DNA from: Luidia sarsii
Lineage: Eukaryota; Echinodermata; Asteroidea; Paxillosida; Luidiidae
Length of the DNA: 64,000 nt
Direction: 5' to 3'
Assembly (NCBI GenBank): GCA_949987565.1
Contig: OX465113.1
Span: 3,471,460 to 3,535,459, forward strand
Position numbers and translations under genes: made by a program. This document shows, one piece after another, positions 1 to 12,212 of the stretch (positions within the stretch are counted from its first letter, which is position 1; every line of letters begins with the position of its first letter). Below the pieces are notes generated by a model. That model was not told the DNA's origin and did no database searches. It saw only the letters and a program-made list of their open reading frames with translations.

Positions 1-650
1 ATCCGTTCGTTCGTTCATTCTTGCAATCAATCATTGATCAATCCACCCATCTATTCATGTTGGTATTCATCTGTTCGTTCATTCATTCATGCAATCATTC
101 ATTGATCAATCCAACCATCTATTCATGTTGGTATTCATCTGTTCGTTCATTCATTCATGCAACCATTCATTGATCAATCCAACCATCTATCCATTCGGGT
201 ATTCATCCGTTCGTTCGTTCGTTCATTCATTCATGTAATATTTCATGCGACAATTCATTGATCAATCCACCCATCTATCCATTTGGGTATTCATCCTTCA
301 TTCATTCATGCAGTCATTCATTGATCAATCCACCCACCGATCCATTAAAGTTGTTCATCCATTCATGCGACAATATTCATTAATCAATCCACCCATACGG
401 GCATTCATCAGTTCATTCATTCCTGCAATCATCCATTGATCAATACACCCATCCATCCATTAAGGTATTCATCCGTTCATTCATTCATGTGGCCACCAAT
501 CATCCACCAATCCAAACCCAACCGTCTATCAACTCATCCATCCCGGTGTCCATCCATCCGTCGATCTAACCAATAACCCGCCAGCCATTCCATTTTATTC
601 ATCCATCCATCCATGCATGCATCCATCCATCTTCAGAAACCACCCAGCAA
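1..650. repeat. Minisatellite of about 68 bp (ATTCAT/GATCAATCC-rich)
   Basis: The landmark GATCAATCC recurs at about 36, 104 and 172, a spacing near 68 bp. Further, less regular copies run to about 450. The tail to 650 decays into CATCCATC tetramers. The array starts at or before the window edge. Short ORFs over it (for example 245-439) are repeat translations. Confidence 0.85.
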
Positions 651-1630
651 TCCATTACCGGCCGCGATTACTTGCATGGGTAGGCCTGTGCGTTATTCCG
701 TTTACTCATCTCGGTTGACCCGCAAGCAGTGAGCTCAGTGCATGCACAGATAGTCTGGTGCAACCCCTCCAAACAAATAAAATGGCCACCCTTTCTGGTA
801 TCCTTTGCTCACTTCCCTCCACCCGTTCCCCGTTTCTTCCCTTCCTCGTCATGAAGCAAGGGAACAACAGGCAGGCAATTCAATTGATCTCGTGCCGGGC
901 TGCGGAGAGGGAGCCGATGCAACGGCAGCGTTAAGGAGCTGGCGACGAACGCCCGCGACACGAAGCCCACGAGGGAAATCAGTCGCTCGCTAATTAGCTT
1001 CCACCACACCCGGGCTGATGACCACAGCCTCCTCCCCTCCCCCACCTCTTCATTAAAAAACCCCTCTGCCTCGCCATCTAATGAGGTCACAGTGGTGTGG
1101 GCCTCCTTAACGGCCTTAAAACTCCCCCTCGTCATCCATCTAACCCACCCAGCCCCCTCCCTCTAGTTCAGAGAAGTCGTCGACTCGGTCAGAAACGGCT
1201 TCCTACAATTGAGTTGCCAAATAAACCTTACTTCCCCCCCCCTCAGCCCCCCGACGGAGTTTTCTTTCGCTCTCGCGTTCCTGTGAAAACAGGGCCCATT
1301 GTGGCTGCCGCGTATCGCAGCGCTGCCACTGTGTGCACTATGCGGGGGATGTAATGGACTTTCTTCCCATCAGTTCGTCCCATCAGTTGGGTTTGTTCCG
1401 CCCGAGCGTTCCGACGTGGGCTGCCAAAACAGCCAGGGTATCCCTCGCCCCTCTCAGGATTGTCAACCGCGGACGGTGGGGGGGGGGCGAATGGCGGAGC
1501 CCGTAACAGGTCCTTATGCAAATACTCCGCCGGGCGCGTTGTGGAGGGATTCCCGCCGACCGGGGGTTCCCTCTCCAGATCTCCAGCTCGGAGGCCCCCC
1601 TAAAGCTACGATTTACCGGCCCTTCTCCAT
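651..1630. other. No gene recognised
   Basis: Mixed-composition DNA with short overlapping ORFs on both strands and no splice-linked or family-like coding segment. Some poly-C and poly-G runs (1233, 1481) are present. Confidence 0.5.
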
Positions 1631-1633
1631 CTC

Positions 1634-1664
<31 letters not shown>

Positions 1665-2086
1665 CTCTGCCTCTGCCTCTGCCCCTGCCTCTGCCTCTGC
1701 CTCTGCATCTGCCTCTGCCCCTGCCTCTGCCTCTGCCTCTGTCTCTGCCCCCGCCTCTGCCTCTGCCTCTGCCTCTGCCTCCGCCTCTGCCTCTGCCTCT
1801 GCCTCTGCCTCTGCCTCTGCCTCTGCCTCTGCCTCTGCCTCTGCCTCTGCCTCTGCCTCTGCCTCTGCCTCTGCCTCTCGCTCTCTTTCAGCCTGTCTGT
1901 CTCTCGTGCTTTCCCTTCTTGTCTCCCTCGCTCCCCCCTTTCCCTCTCCCCTCCCCTCCCTCCCTCCCTTCCTCCCTCTCCCTCCCTCCCTCCCCTCTCT
2001 CTCTCTCTCGCTCTCTCCCTCCCTCTCTCTCTCTCTCTCTTTCTCTCTCTCAGTCTCTCTCTACCCCTCCTCCTTCCAGTACCCCC
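1631..2086. repeat. GCCTCT hexanucleotide array grading into CT-rich tract
   Basis: Nearly perfect GCCTCT hexamers run from 1631 to about 1877, with scattered CCC and CAT variants in the first half. A polypyrimidine CCCT/CTCT tract follows to 2086. Because the unit is 6 bp, frames stay open on both strands and create long artificial ORFs. Confidence 0.95.
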
Positions 2087-4978
2087 ATCCTTCCCCTTAC
2101 CACCCACCAATGAGTGCTCGGGACAGACGGGCGGACGGACGGGGAGTGTAATCCATCTCAGAAATATCCACCGCCATAAATCTATCATGATTGCACGAGC
2201 ACACCTATAGTCTCCCGTCTAATCGATTTGAAAATGCGTACTTCTCTGTTCCAATGGCTTCAGGGCCGAGACGCATATTCATAGGGTTCGCTGACACACG
2301 TCGTTTCGTGGGTAGATCTCCCCCCCCCCCCGGAACATTTCCCCCCTCTTCTCTTTTTTCCCCTTCTTTAAGAGTGGACTAGACATCACCAGCGGAGCAT
2401 TAAGTGCGTAAAGCTCTGAAGAAGAACATCTCTGCCAACTCCCGAAGCCTCTTAGCGTGGCACGGCCTCACTTTATCCTGACGATCGAAGGAAGGGGCAA
2501 GTGAAGAGGCTGCTGCCAATCAGCGGACAAGCATGGGCCGGGGTATCTGCACTCATGGCCGGCTCGCCGACAAACAGAACCCACGCCACGGGAGAGAGAG
2601 AGAGAGAGAGAAAAAAAAGACAAAGCCCGCCCACCAACGTCGCCCGATTAACACGGCCCGGTCGACCTTTCCGGTCGAGTGTGGATCCTCGCACGACAGG
2701 CGGCAATGTCTATACGTATACCACGTCCCATCTCGTCTTAAAGGCGGCCTTAAAGGCGCATTGCATGCGCCCACTGAGCAGGCAGTGCCTTCGGGTCGCA
2801 AATGAGGATACTGCAAAGTCATTTCGACTGAAAACCCACTTTATGATGAGGTAGTGAAACAGTTACACACCAAGGGCTATTCCTTTGCACAATCCATTTG
2901 CACTTTTGTTTTTTGTTTGTTTTTGTGGGGAAGGGTTTGGGAGCTCATACCGTATAGTGCTATTACGTCTCAAATACATCTCTCCACCCTAGCAACGTAC
3001 GGAACAATACATTGAGACATGAGTGGGGCATGCCCAACTAGGGATTACTCCTAGACGCAGTTGGGATGTTTAAAACTGGACAGTGACACGATTATGGCCT
3101 CACCATAACCCGCCTCTTGGTGGCAGCAAACACACTGTCGACTGATAATGCACTGGACGTTCCATTAACACCTTTTTACGAATTTAAGGGACAGATTTCC
3201 GGAACACTTCATAAAACAGCAGCTGCACACAAAATCTCGCTTGAACTTAAAGGCGCTGTTTTCTTCATTGGCATGTAGCCCTATATAACCAAATTCTGTT
3301 GGTCCGAAGTCTGCTCAATAAGGGGCTGTTATCACTTAAATCCATGCTACAGAACTGTTTTGCAATGTTGCTGACAATCAAACTGTTTTCCACACTCGTT
3401 CTTGGGGTGTATTTGCAAGTTTTCAGTTTTAGATGCTAATGAGAATTTCGATATTCATGAGCTAATTTGTGGTGTCATCACAGGATCAGGCAACAGAAAC
3501 CCAATTGGTTGTCTTCAAAGGTTTCTGAAAATGCCTGGTTTTTTCCTGCAGAACTATCCCTAAACCTGGTAATTTACTGCTAGAATGTATATCTTCATAA
3601 TCATTTAGTGAAGGAGTTTTTCATCAAACCTACTCCAGAGGGACTTGTGTGCAGTTTGAAAGTTAATGTTTTTTTTAACTTTGGGTTCCTTACATGACCT
3701 TACAATAGCGCCCTCATTTTTATAAGGATTTATTTAAAGGTAAAAACAAAAGATAACCAATTTCTGACTCCACTAAGAAAAGAGTTTGCTAATAGGTGTG
3801 TATATACTTCAAATCCCTAGATGACGGCAGAAAATTAGCTTGGCTGTGATATTTATTGCAGAGACCCTGCCTGCCTGCCTGATAGTGTGAAAGAAATACA
3901 GCCTGAGCCATAGCCTGAGCCACAGCCTGCCTTTCGCAGAGGACCTATATATGCGTCCACAACCACACCCTCGCCAATGCCCGGCCCTTCCAACAGTAGA
4001 CAGAGCACAGAGAGACACCCCCGTACATTGTTTGACCGCTAACGGTGCGCGCAGCGGTCTGCCTTGTTTAAGTATTATTTTTATTAAATACGGAAACCTG
4101 TTGCATAAATCAACAACTCTGGCGGGCGCCAGTCTGCCATCTGCAGACAGGTCGGTTCGCTGACGGTAACTCGTAACGGGGGGATCATCATAAAAGCAGG
4201 CATAAGATATCGACTTGATTAGCTGCCAAGACGGTGAAAGAAACGTGCAACCAAGTAAAAAATGTGGTGTTTTTTTTTTTTTAAACCTAACGTCAACTCG
4301 TCGAATCACTCAGCGGTAAAAAAAAATCAATTTAGTGCGGAATCGATTACTGTGTTATTTGATGGGTCGGGTGAACCGACTTGTCGATGCTGACCGGGTA
4401 ACCGCCCTTTTTTCCCCGTATTTCTTTTCATTCCCCCCCCCCCTCCCTCTCTCTCTCTCTCCTCATTCCGGCACGCCACCTTCAATTTCGCATACCCTGT
4501 CAACAGTCGCCCGGTCCTCAACCGTGATATTAGCTTACATGCATCCCGTGCGTTGACCCCCGTGATGCTGTGGAACGATCTCTCATAAAAGCACGCGTTG
4601 GGAATTCATACCGCCCTTCTGGGCTTCTTCGGACGGTCCCCCCCCCTCTCCCTTTCCCCCTACCCGAGATTGCAGCCCCTATTTCATGTGCTCGACGGAC
4701 CGTTGCCCATCTTGGGCACGATAAATCGATAGAGGGCCCCTTCCTCTAGGGCCTGCGTAGGGGGTGGGGGAAACGGTGTCGAATCATAGCCCGACGCGTT
4801 CTACCGGAAACTGTTTTTCGGCAGCGGATGAATATTTAATCACGACGCTATGAAGTCGGGGAGCACTTTCACTTTGCAAAGTGCAAAGTGTTCAATTCGA
4901 GTGCACATGCATAGGGCCTACCTGTCTGCAGCCCATTTCACACTCTCTGCTCACCTATTCCCCCCCCCCAAAAAAAGG
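2087..4978. other. No gene recognised
   Basis: About 2.9 kb with no supported coding exon. A short GA run lies at 2591-2610. The stretch 2860-3800 is AT-rich and plain. CT/C runs occur near 4431-4462. The small ORFs here lack codon bias or splice support. Confidence 0.5.
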
Positions 4979-5262
4979 TTCGAAGTCGAAGTCGATGGCG
5001 CGACTTCGAAGTCGGAGTCGGAGTCGAAGTCGAAGTCGAAGTCGAAGTCGAAGTCGAAGTCGAAGTCGAAGTCGAATCAAATCAGAATCAAAATCAGACA
5101 AAAAATCTCTTCGAGGTTGTTCAATGTCTGAGCGATCAATATCGATGTCGAAGTCGCGACTTCGAAGTCGGAGTCAAAGTCAAAGTCAAAGTCGAAGTCG
5201 AAGTCGAAGTCGAGGTCGAGGTCGAGGTCGAAGTCGAAGTCGAAGTCGAAGTCGAATCAAAT
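4979..5262. repeat. Duplicated GAAGTC hexanucleotide arrays
   Basis: Two arrays (about 4979-5087 and 5146-5262) each begin with GCGACTTCGAAGTCGGAGTC and run as GAAGTC hexamers. Each ends in GAATCAAATCAGAATC followed by an A-rich tail and AAGTTGTTCAATGTC or a close variant. The shared flanks show that the whole cassette was duplicated. CGACTTCGAAGTCG makes a small palindrome at each array start. Confidence 0.9.
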
Positions 5263-6760
5263 CAGAATCCAAATCAGAAAAAAAAAATCGAAGTTGTTCA
5301 ATGTCCGGGCGATCTACGAAAGGTCGTGACATTTTTTTCCCCATGGCATACTTGTTGATTTGGCAGCTTTTCGTCTTTTCTATATTACTCATACCTTTTA
5401 TGTTCAAGATCTTCTCCCGATTCCCTTTATACACATCCTTGAGAGAAAAGAGATCGGCCCGTCCCCCCGGGACTGAGTTCCGCCGTGCCCGGGGGAAGGT
5501 AACGAAGGGGGGGGCGAACGCCGTCGGGCCCATGCGGGGCATCTTGACTTGAACTCGGTGACCCGCGCCATCCACGCCGAGATGGTCGTGGCCCCGTGTA
5601 TACGGTCCGCTCAATCGGGTTATTGCATTTTTCCTCCGTGCGCTCACCGTTTTCGCGTACCATCTTTCGCCCCGGGGCGAGAAAGACAACCCTAAAGAAG
5701 GAGGAGAAAAAAAAAACAAGATGAAAGAGGGGTATTAAAGACGAAGAAGCGGAAGAGGCAGACGGGCATAAGAGACAATGCACGTTTTTTTGGGGAGGCC
5801 GCTCAGCGGCTGTCGAAGGAAATTACCGCCTCGGGAGTCGGGAGGACATTTCGGCACTGATTTTAGGCTAAGTCTGAATGATGAACAAAAACAGAGAGAG
5901 AGAGGGGGGAGAGAGAGATAGAGGGGGGGAAGGAAGGGGAATTGAAGGGAAACATTTCGCCTCGAACTGGGTTAAAAAATCGAGGTTAAGCACTTGCTTT
6001 CTCAGGGGAGAAATCATCCCCAGATGTGCTTCTATCCATCCCTAAAAAAAAAGGAAGCTCAGTAATTGGGGTTTTATTCGAATTTAATTCAGTGCGTGGA
6101 ATTCGACTTAATGTACTGACATCACAGGGGGACGTTCTTATACGTCGAGGCACCCCGACGTTAAGCAGCCATCCGCTTTACCGTTTCACTTGTTTATGTA
6201 GACTTGACCCCCCCAAAAAAAAAAATTCATAACTGCCGACCCTTACTTCACCCCTGGGGAAGAGGCTGATAGTTTGATAGATAACGCGAGGTACGGACAC
6301 TTTCAGGCCTGTCTTACTCTCTATGTGTCCCCCAAACGTATAGTGGTTATTATCTATACCGTGGTTGGAGACCTGAAAAGTGCAGCGTGCTACTGCAGCC
6401 TCGGCTGTGTCAGTGTGGAAACACCACTTGTAAAAAAACTGAAAGCTTTTCGATAATGAGCGTGCATGGCTCTGAGAAGAGCCTGGTACCGCGGCATTTC
6501 AGGCGGTGTGCGTGTCTCCTCTGGCCGTCGTCGGGAGAAGGCTTCGTGAACATTTGACGGTGGTGCTCACAATGCGCTCCGGAGCAAAGCCGGGTGAGAG
6601 CTTCCCGGGTATTGCCGCGAGCAAGCGCAATTGGGCACGCCGTGGCTTGGCAAGGCTACGTGCTCGTTGAACAATGCAGGGAAGGAGTTCACTGAAGTGT
6701 GTCATCCGGAAGGCTGGATGCCAAGGCTAGAGGAGACCCAGGAGGCAGACTAAGCTTCTT
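5263..6760. other. No gene recognised
   Basis: About 1.5 kb of non-repetitive DNA with a GA-rich patch at 5896-5940 and several A or C homopolymer runs. No coding exon is supported. Confidence 0.5.
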
Positions 6761-6762
6761 CT

Positions 6763-6845
6763 TCTCCGGCTCCGGCTCTGGCTTGGGCTCTGGCTCTGGC
6801 TTGGGCTCTGGCTCTGGTCTGGCCCTGGCTCAGGCTCTGGCTCAG

Positions 6846-6906
<61 letters not shown>

Positions 6907-7008
6907 CTCTTGCTCTGGGCTGGCTCTGACTCTGGCTCTGGTTCCGGCTCTGGCTCTGGTTCCGGCTCTGGCTCTGGTTCCGGCTCTGGCTCTGGCTCTG
7001 GCTCTGGC
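6763..7008. repeat. GGCTCT hexanucleotide array
   Basis: GGCTCT hexamers with interspersed TTGGGCTCT and TTCCGGCTCT variants, ending in an A run at 7009. It is the same unit as the array inside the FYB-like gene at 46725-47065. Confidence 0.95.
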
Positions 7009-7549
7009 TAAAAAAAAAACACATCGTTATACTTATATCTTCGGTCGCACTGGCTTACCCAGAGCAAAGGGAATCTGGACTTTCACTCACTATCCCAATG
7101 AAATGAAAGCTTGCTCTTGTGCTGGGCGATGCTATCCAGAAAACCGAACTGATCGAGCCCACATGGGGGACATATCTCAGGTCTCTCTCTCCAAAGGAAA
7201 CAAATGGGGACAGAAAAGTGAATCACCCTCTTGAAATTGCAATTTAAGAGGCAAGGCAACCACCATCCCCCCCCAACAAAAAGAAGAAGATCAAACCATA
7301 AGTGCGGTATAGCAGTTGCTGTGTGTGTTCTTGTTGGGCCTAGTCGTGCAGTAATGACGAAGCGCTTGAAATGGAGAAGTCGAGTAATGTTCCCGTTAGG
7401 GGAGGTCCCAGAATTGCGCGCATGCGCCTCTGTAATTCGTGATCGTTGCTAGGCAACGCTCGAGTCCCCCTGGCCACCCCCCCCCCCTTCTCGGTTGAAA
7501 AATGGCGACAGAGGCAAGAACTGAATGGAACGAGCGCGGCTATTATGCG

Positions 7550-8130
7550 AGTATGGCATCATAACGCTATAGTGTGGCATTATTAAGCTATAGTGTGGCA
7601 TTATAACGCTATACTAGTGTGGCATCATAACGCTATAGTACGGCGTTATAACTCTATAGTGTGGCATTATAAAGCTATAGTGTGGCATTATAACGCTATA
7701 CTAGTGTGGCATCATAACGCTATAGTACGGCGTTATAACTCTATAGTGTGGCATTATAAAGCTATAGTGTGGCATTATAACGCTATACTAGTGTGGCATT
7801 ATAACGCTATAGTGTGGCATTATAACGCTATTGTTTGGCATTATAAAGCTATAGTGTGGCATTATAAAGCTATAGTGTGGCGTTATAACGCTATAGTATG
7901 GTATTATAACGCTAAAGTGGGGCATTATAACGCTATAGTGGGGCGTCATAACGCTACAGTGTGGCGTTATAACGCTATAGTGGGCGTTATAACGATATAG
8001 TGGGGCGTTGAAACGCTAGAGTACGGCGTTACAACGCTATAGTATAGCGTTGTAACGTTATGAAATGACGTGGCAACGCTATAGTATAGCGTTATAATAC
8101 TTTTGGTATGGCGTTATAACGCCGAAAGAA
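7550..8130. repeat. 21-bp minisatellite (TATAGTGTGGCATTATAACGC)
   Basis: About 27 units close to a 21-bp consensus, with a larger 87-bp period visible at 7614 and 7701 (shared ACTAGTGTGGCATCATAACG). The 21- and 87-bp periods are both multiples of three, so one frame stays open from 7593 to 8000 with a WHYNAIV-like heptad. Units become degenerate after 8000. Confidence 0.93.
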
Positions 8131-9280
8131 AAAATGGTCATTCGCAACGAATTGGCTAATATAATTATATAAGCCACCTTACAAAACACACACGGCCGCC
8201 GGAGAACACGGCAAACACAATTACAGGGCCTAGTTGGACCAACACGAAAAAAACAGAGGACTCACCAAAGTAGGGCAGGGCGGTGGGCTCTGATCTGTGA
8301 GGGTCGCATATAGACGCCGCCATTCCCTCAGCCTAGTCTCCCCTTAATCGCCCACGCCTCGTGTGTTGCACGCACCCAGAGTATCCCACACCTGTATGGG
8401 GGTACGGTGCGTGTGAGGGAGGGTGTTGTTCACTCTTGCTAGTTCGATTGCTCGTGATATTCCTCACTCTGACCACTTCAATTTCGGCCCCGGCGAGGTG
8501 ATACCCACCTCCGTCCCAGGTCTGCCCTCCAATATTCTTGCGGTCCGAGATCGGTCACGTCTAAGCTTTTCTTCTTCTTCTTCTTCATCTTCTTCTTTTT
8601 TTCGATTCCAAACTGTTAATGTCATTAAAAATCTTGATCAGTAGGCCTGCTATAGGAATTTCGAAATGCACAGGAAAGACATTAATGTCGATTTTCTTGT
8701 ACTGACCTCAATGGTCAGGCTTTACCCAGAAAGGCACGTATCGTGTCGCAAGAGGGCGCACTCGAACCAAGCCAAAAGACAAGACCCAAAAATCAAAGAA
8801 GAGCCATCGCCGCGGCATCAAAACCACTCGACACATAAAATAATCAAAAAGTGTTTTGGTGGGATATTCCTCATGTCGTTGTGCCGGGTCACAAATATTC
8901 ATTAATTTCCACTCTCTTTTCTCTCCAAAGAAATATCGTCGCCGCACCATCTCCGAATCGGAAAACCGTCTGCTTGTATGGACTTCCACAGCCGAGATTC
9001 CGAATCTAGACGGGATAATTGTTGAACCAGCCCATCCGGTAGATTTCACTCGGATTCTACCACAGCGAAGCTCCCCTATGATTCGTCTTCACCCCCCCCC
9101 CCCCCACATCCGCCCGTCTCAAAAATGAAATAAGTCCTCTGTTGCCCGACAGGATGTTATTACACTTTCAAAAGAAGGAAAGGATAAAAACTCTTTTCTC
9201 ACTTCAAAGGAAACATGAAAGCCTAGATCTCTTGTTTTCACTCGACCGTATTTTTCTAGTAGCAGTGTGTAAATGTCACC
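8131..9280. other. No gene; one partial palindromic-element arm
   Basis: Non-repetitive DNA. The stretch at about 8860-8896 (ATATTCCTCATGTCGTTGTGC then CGGGTCACAAATATT) resembles the end of the 14-kb palindromic element, so it is probably a fragment of that family. A TTC run lies at 8568-8600. Confidence 0.45.
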
Positions 9281-9281
9281 T

Positions 9282-9438
9282 TTCTTATTCCTCTCTCTCT
9301 CCCTTCCCTCCTCTCTCTCTCTCTATCTCTCTCCCCCTCTCTCTCTCTCTCTCTCTCTCTCCCTTCCCTCTCTCTCTCTCTCCCTCTCCTCTCCCTCTTT
9401 TCACCTTGTCACCTTTCTTATTCCTCTCTCTCTCCCTT
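9282..9438. repeat. CT-rich microsatellite left of assembly gap
   Basis: CTCTCTCCC-type polypyrimidine with a repeated block (CACCTTTCTTATTCCTCTC at about 9277 and 9411) running directly into the N gap. Confidence 0.9.
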
Positions 9439-9638
9439 NNNNNNNNNNNNNNNNNNNNNNNNNNNNNNNNNNNNNNNNNNNNNNNNNNNNNNNNNNNNNN
9501 NNNNNNNNNNNNNNNNNNNNNNNNNNNNNNNNNNNNNNNNNNNNNNNNNNNNNNNNNNNNNNNNNNNNNNNNNNNNNNNNNNNNNNNNNNNNNNNNNNNN
9601 NNNNNNNNNNNNNNNNNNNNNNNNNNNNNNNNNNNNNN
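9439..9638. other. Assembly gap (200 N)
   Basis: Exactly 200 consecutive N. The round number suggests a placeholder of unknown true length. ORFs drawn across it are not real. Confidence 0.99.
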
Positions 9639-9732
9639 AGACGACGGTCGGGGAGGGGAGGGGAGGGGGAGGGGAGGGGAGGGGAGGGAGGGGAGGGAGG
9701 GGAGGGAGGCGGAGAGGGAGGGAGGGGGTTTA
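9639..9732. repeat. GGGGA-rich purine tract right of gap
   Basis: GGGGAGGGGAGG-type repeats immediately after the N gap. Composition is purine on this strand, opposite to the left flank. Confidence 0.9.
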
Positions 9733-10179
9733 CACGGATGTCAGACCAGAATTCGGACGGCGATATGAGGGCGGGAGGGGATAGGAATGGGTCGGAATCG
9801 TTTGTTTGCATCGCATCGCCGTCTTGTCGACTAGGAAGATTCTCGGGCTCATTGTGCAACGGCTGGACAAAGGTCCGTGATAGTCCCCTGTGTCAGTGCA
9901 GGGTTATCTGTTATCTGTTCTCCAACTATCTCTTCCTCCATCTCGCGTCCGCACGGGAACTTACACCAAATGAAGACTGACGATAATGTTGCCGCGTAAT
10001 GCGAAAGAGGAAGTTTCTTGGCTTCCTTTTTTTGCGCGCGGGGGGGGGGGTGGGGTATTTAATTTGGCGATGGGACGCCGGCGCAATTCTAAAAGGAATT
10101 AACGGATCGGTGGTGTCGGACGCTGAAGTGTATAGGGTCGCGATTCTAAAGGGTGGTGGTGATTACAGTGACACTGCTA

Positions 10180-10795
10180 AGGAGTCTGAGCAGGAGTAGG
10201 AGGACGAGGAGTAGGGGAGGAGGGGGGCTTGAGGAGGAGTTGGAGGAGGAGGAGGAGTAGGGGAGGAGGGGAGGCTTGAGGAGGAGTAGGAGGATGTGGA
10301 GTAGGAAGAGGAGGACGAGTAGTAGGGGAGGAGGGGAGGCTGGGGAGTAGCAGGAGGATGAGGAGTTGGAGGAGAAGGATGTGGAGTAGGGAGGACGGGA
10401 GGCTGAGGAGGAGGATGAGGAGTAGGGGGAGGGGAGGCTTGAGGAGGAGTACGAAGAGGAGGACGAGGACTAGGGGAGGAGGGGAGGAGTAGGAGGACGA
10501 GGAGTAGGGGAGGAGGGGAGGCGAAGGAGGAGGAGGATGAGGAGTTGGAGGAGGATGTGGTGTAGGGAAGGAGGGGGCTTGAGGAGGAGGAGGATGAGGA
10601 GTAGGGGAGGAGGGGAGGCTAGAGGTGGAGTAGGAGGATGAGGAGTAGGAAGAGGAGGACGAAGAGTAGGGGAGGAGGGGAGGCTGGGGAGGAGGATGAG
10701 GAGTAGGAGGAGGAGTAGGGTAGGAGGAGGAGGTGGTGGTGGTGGCGGTGGTGTTGGTGGTGTTGGTGGTGATGGTGGTGGCGGTGGTGGGAATC
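10180..10795. repeat. GGA/GTA purine-rich array, then GGT trinucleotides
   Basis: Irregular blocks of the form GAGGAGTAGGGGAGGAGGGGAGGCTTGAG recur from 10180 to 10725. GGTGGTGGT-type repeats follow to about 10795. A 305-codon minus-strand ORF here is a low-complexity Pro/Ser translation. Confidence 0.92.
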
Positions 10796-11116
10796 ATAGA
10801 GTGAAGGAGGTGATATGATTGATGTGGTTGATGAGAATGATAGGGTGATGGGGGGGTTTTAGGTGATGACTGTGATGGGGTGGGATGACGGGGGGCATGC
10901 AACCTTGGGAGTGATGGGAGCGGTGATGGATAGAGAAGGTGGAGGAAGGTAGTGGTGAAGAGGTAGCGGCATATCAGACTAATCGGACGATCAAAGAGAA
11001 CGAGGATAACGAGGGTAATGAGTGGGATGAGGTCAGCGACGTGATAAGGCAGTCGAGGGTGGTCTTGATGAAAAATAATATGCAAAATACCCAAAAATTA
11101 TAATAATCTCTATGTG

Positions 11117-11366
11117 AGGAGAAATAGGTTTGCGGAGACACCATGTACATTCTCTTTTGTGAGTAAGTGTGGTTCTGAAAAGAACCGGAGGAACTCGACG
11201 TTTCGAACAGTATACTCTGCTCGTTTTCAGGAGAATCTGAAAAACCAAGAATCTGAAGACGAGCAGAGTATACTGTTCGAAACGTCGAGTTCCTCCGGTT
11301 CTTTTCAGAACCACACTTACTCACAAAAGAGAATTTACGCGGTGTCTCCGCAAACCTATTTCTCCT
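11117..11366. mobile_element. Palindromic MITE, family A (full inverted repeat)
   Basis: A 250-bp near-perfect inverted repeat. AGGAGAAATAGGTTTGCGG at 11117 is mirrored by CCGCAAACCTATTTCTCCT ending at 11366. Arms of about 105 bp contain GGTTCTTTTCAGAACC and end near the centre in a CGAAACGTCGAG box. The word TAATCTCTATGTG occurs at about 11104 and 11401 on either side, a possible insertion duplication enclosing extra terminal sequence. There is no coding capacity. Confidence 0.88.
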
Positions 11367-12210
11367 GATATTCTCCCCATGCAAACCTTCAAATCTCATT
11401 TAATCTCTATGTGTATGATGATTATCCTCATAATTTCAGTCCAGCTATACACCCAAATCACACGAGTGATCATCATAATACATAATGTATAGTCCCCCTC
11501 CGCCAAAACCCATTAATTAAAATATTGAAGCGCATGCGCAGTGAAAACATTCGACCGACGGATTGAAAGAAAAAAAATGATGATGATGATAATTTCCGCT
11601 GTGTATAGAAAAAAAAAGACGAATCGTAATTTGGGTGCGTGTTGTTGTTGGGTGGTTCGGGGGGGGGGTTTGTTCGTGTGAGCCAGGAAGTGAATGAATC
11701 GTTGACAAGGGCTGCCGAAGCCGACGCGGCCCACGAATTGTCCAAAAATGCTATGATAAGGTGACCTGCCTTGCGATCGTCGTGGGTCGCTCACAACATC
11801 GACGCAGACCGTTCACTGCCAGCGTCACTCACGCTAATTTATGGAGAATCCCCTCACCCTCCCTCACCCCCCCCCCCTCACCCCCCCCCCTAGCCGAAAT
11901 CCTCCGCAAAATACCCACACCAACCCATCGTGGATGATAGGGAGGAGGAAGAGGAGAGAGCAGAATTCGAAATGTCATGCGAGTCACGCACGGCAGGCAT
12001 CGGAGTCGCCGGGCCTGGTTGGGGCGGGCGCGCTCAGCGACTTTACGCCGCGGCGGTGCGGTGGGGGCGTGGCCAGTGCGCGTGGGTCGGCGAAGGCTGC
12101 CGTGGGCCTACGTTGGTACAGTACTGCGATAGGCCTGCTACCGGACACGACATGAATCCCACCCTCCCCCCAAAAAAAAATAAGAAAGGGGGGCACATAC
12201 ACACACCCTC
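11367..12210. other. No gene recognised
   Basis: Flank of the palindromic element, a GAT run at 11575-11590, poly-C runs at 11870-11890, and GC-rich DNA at 11985-12130 with no splice-supported coding. Confidence 0.45.
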
Positions 12211-12212
12211 AT

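Noticed and set aside
9142..9980. ORFs crossing the N gap
   Set aside because: They include 200 unknown bases and flanking simple repeats.
10177..11094. 305-codon minus-strand ORF
   Set aside because: Low-complexity Pro/Ser/Leu translation of the purine array.
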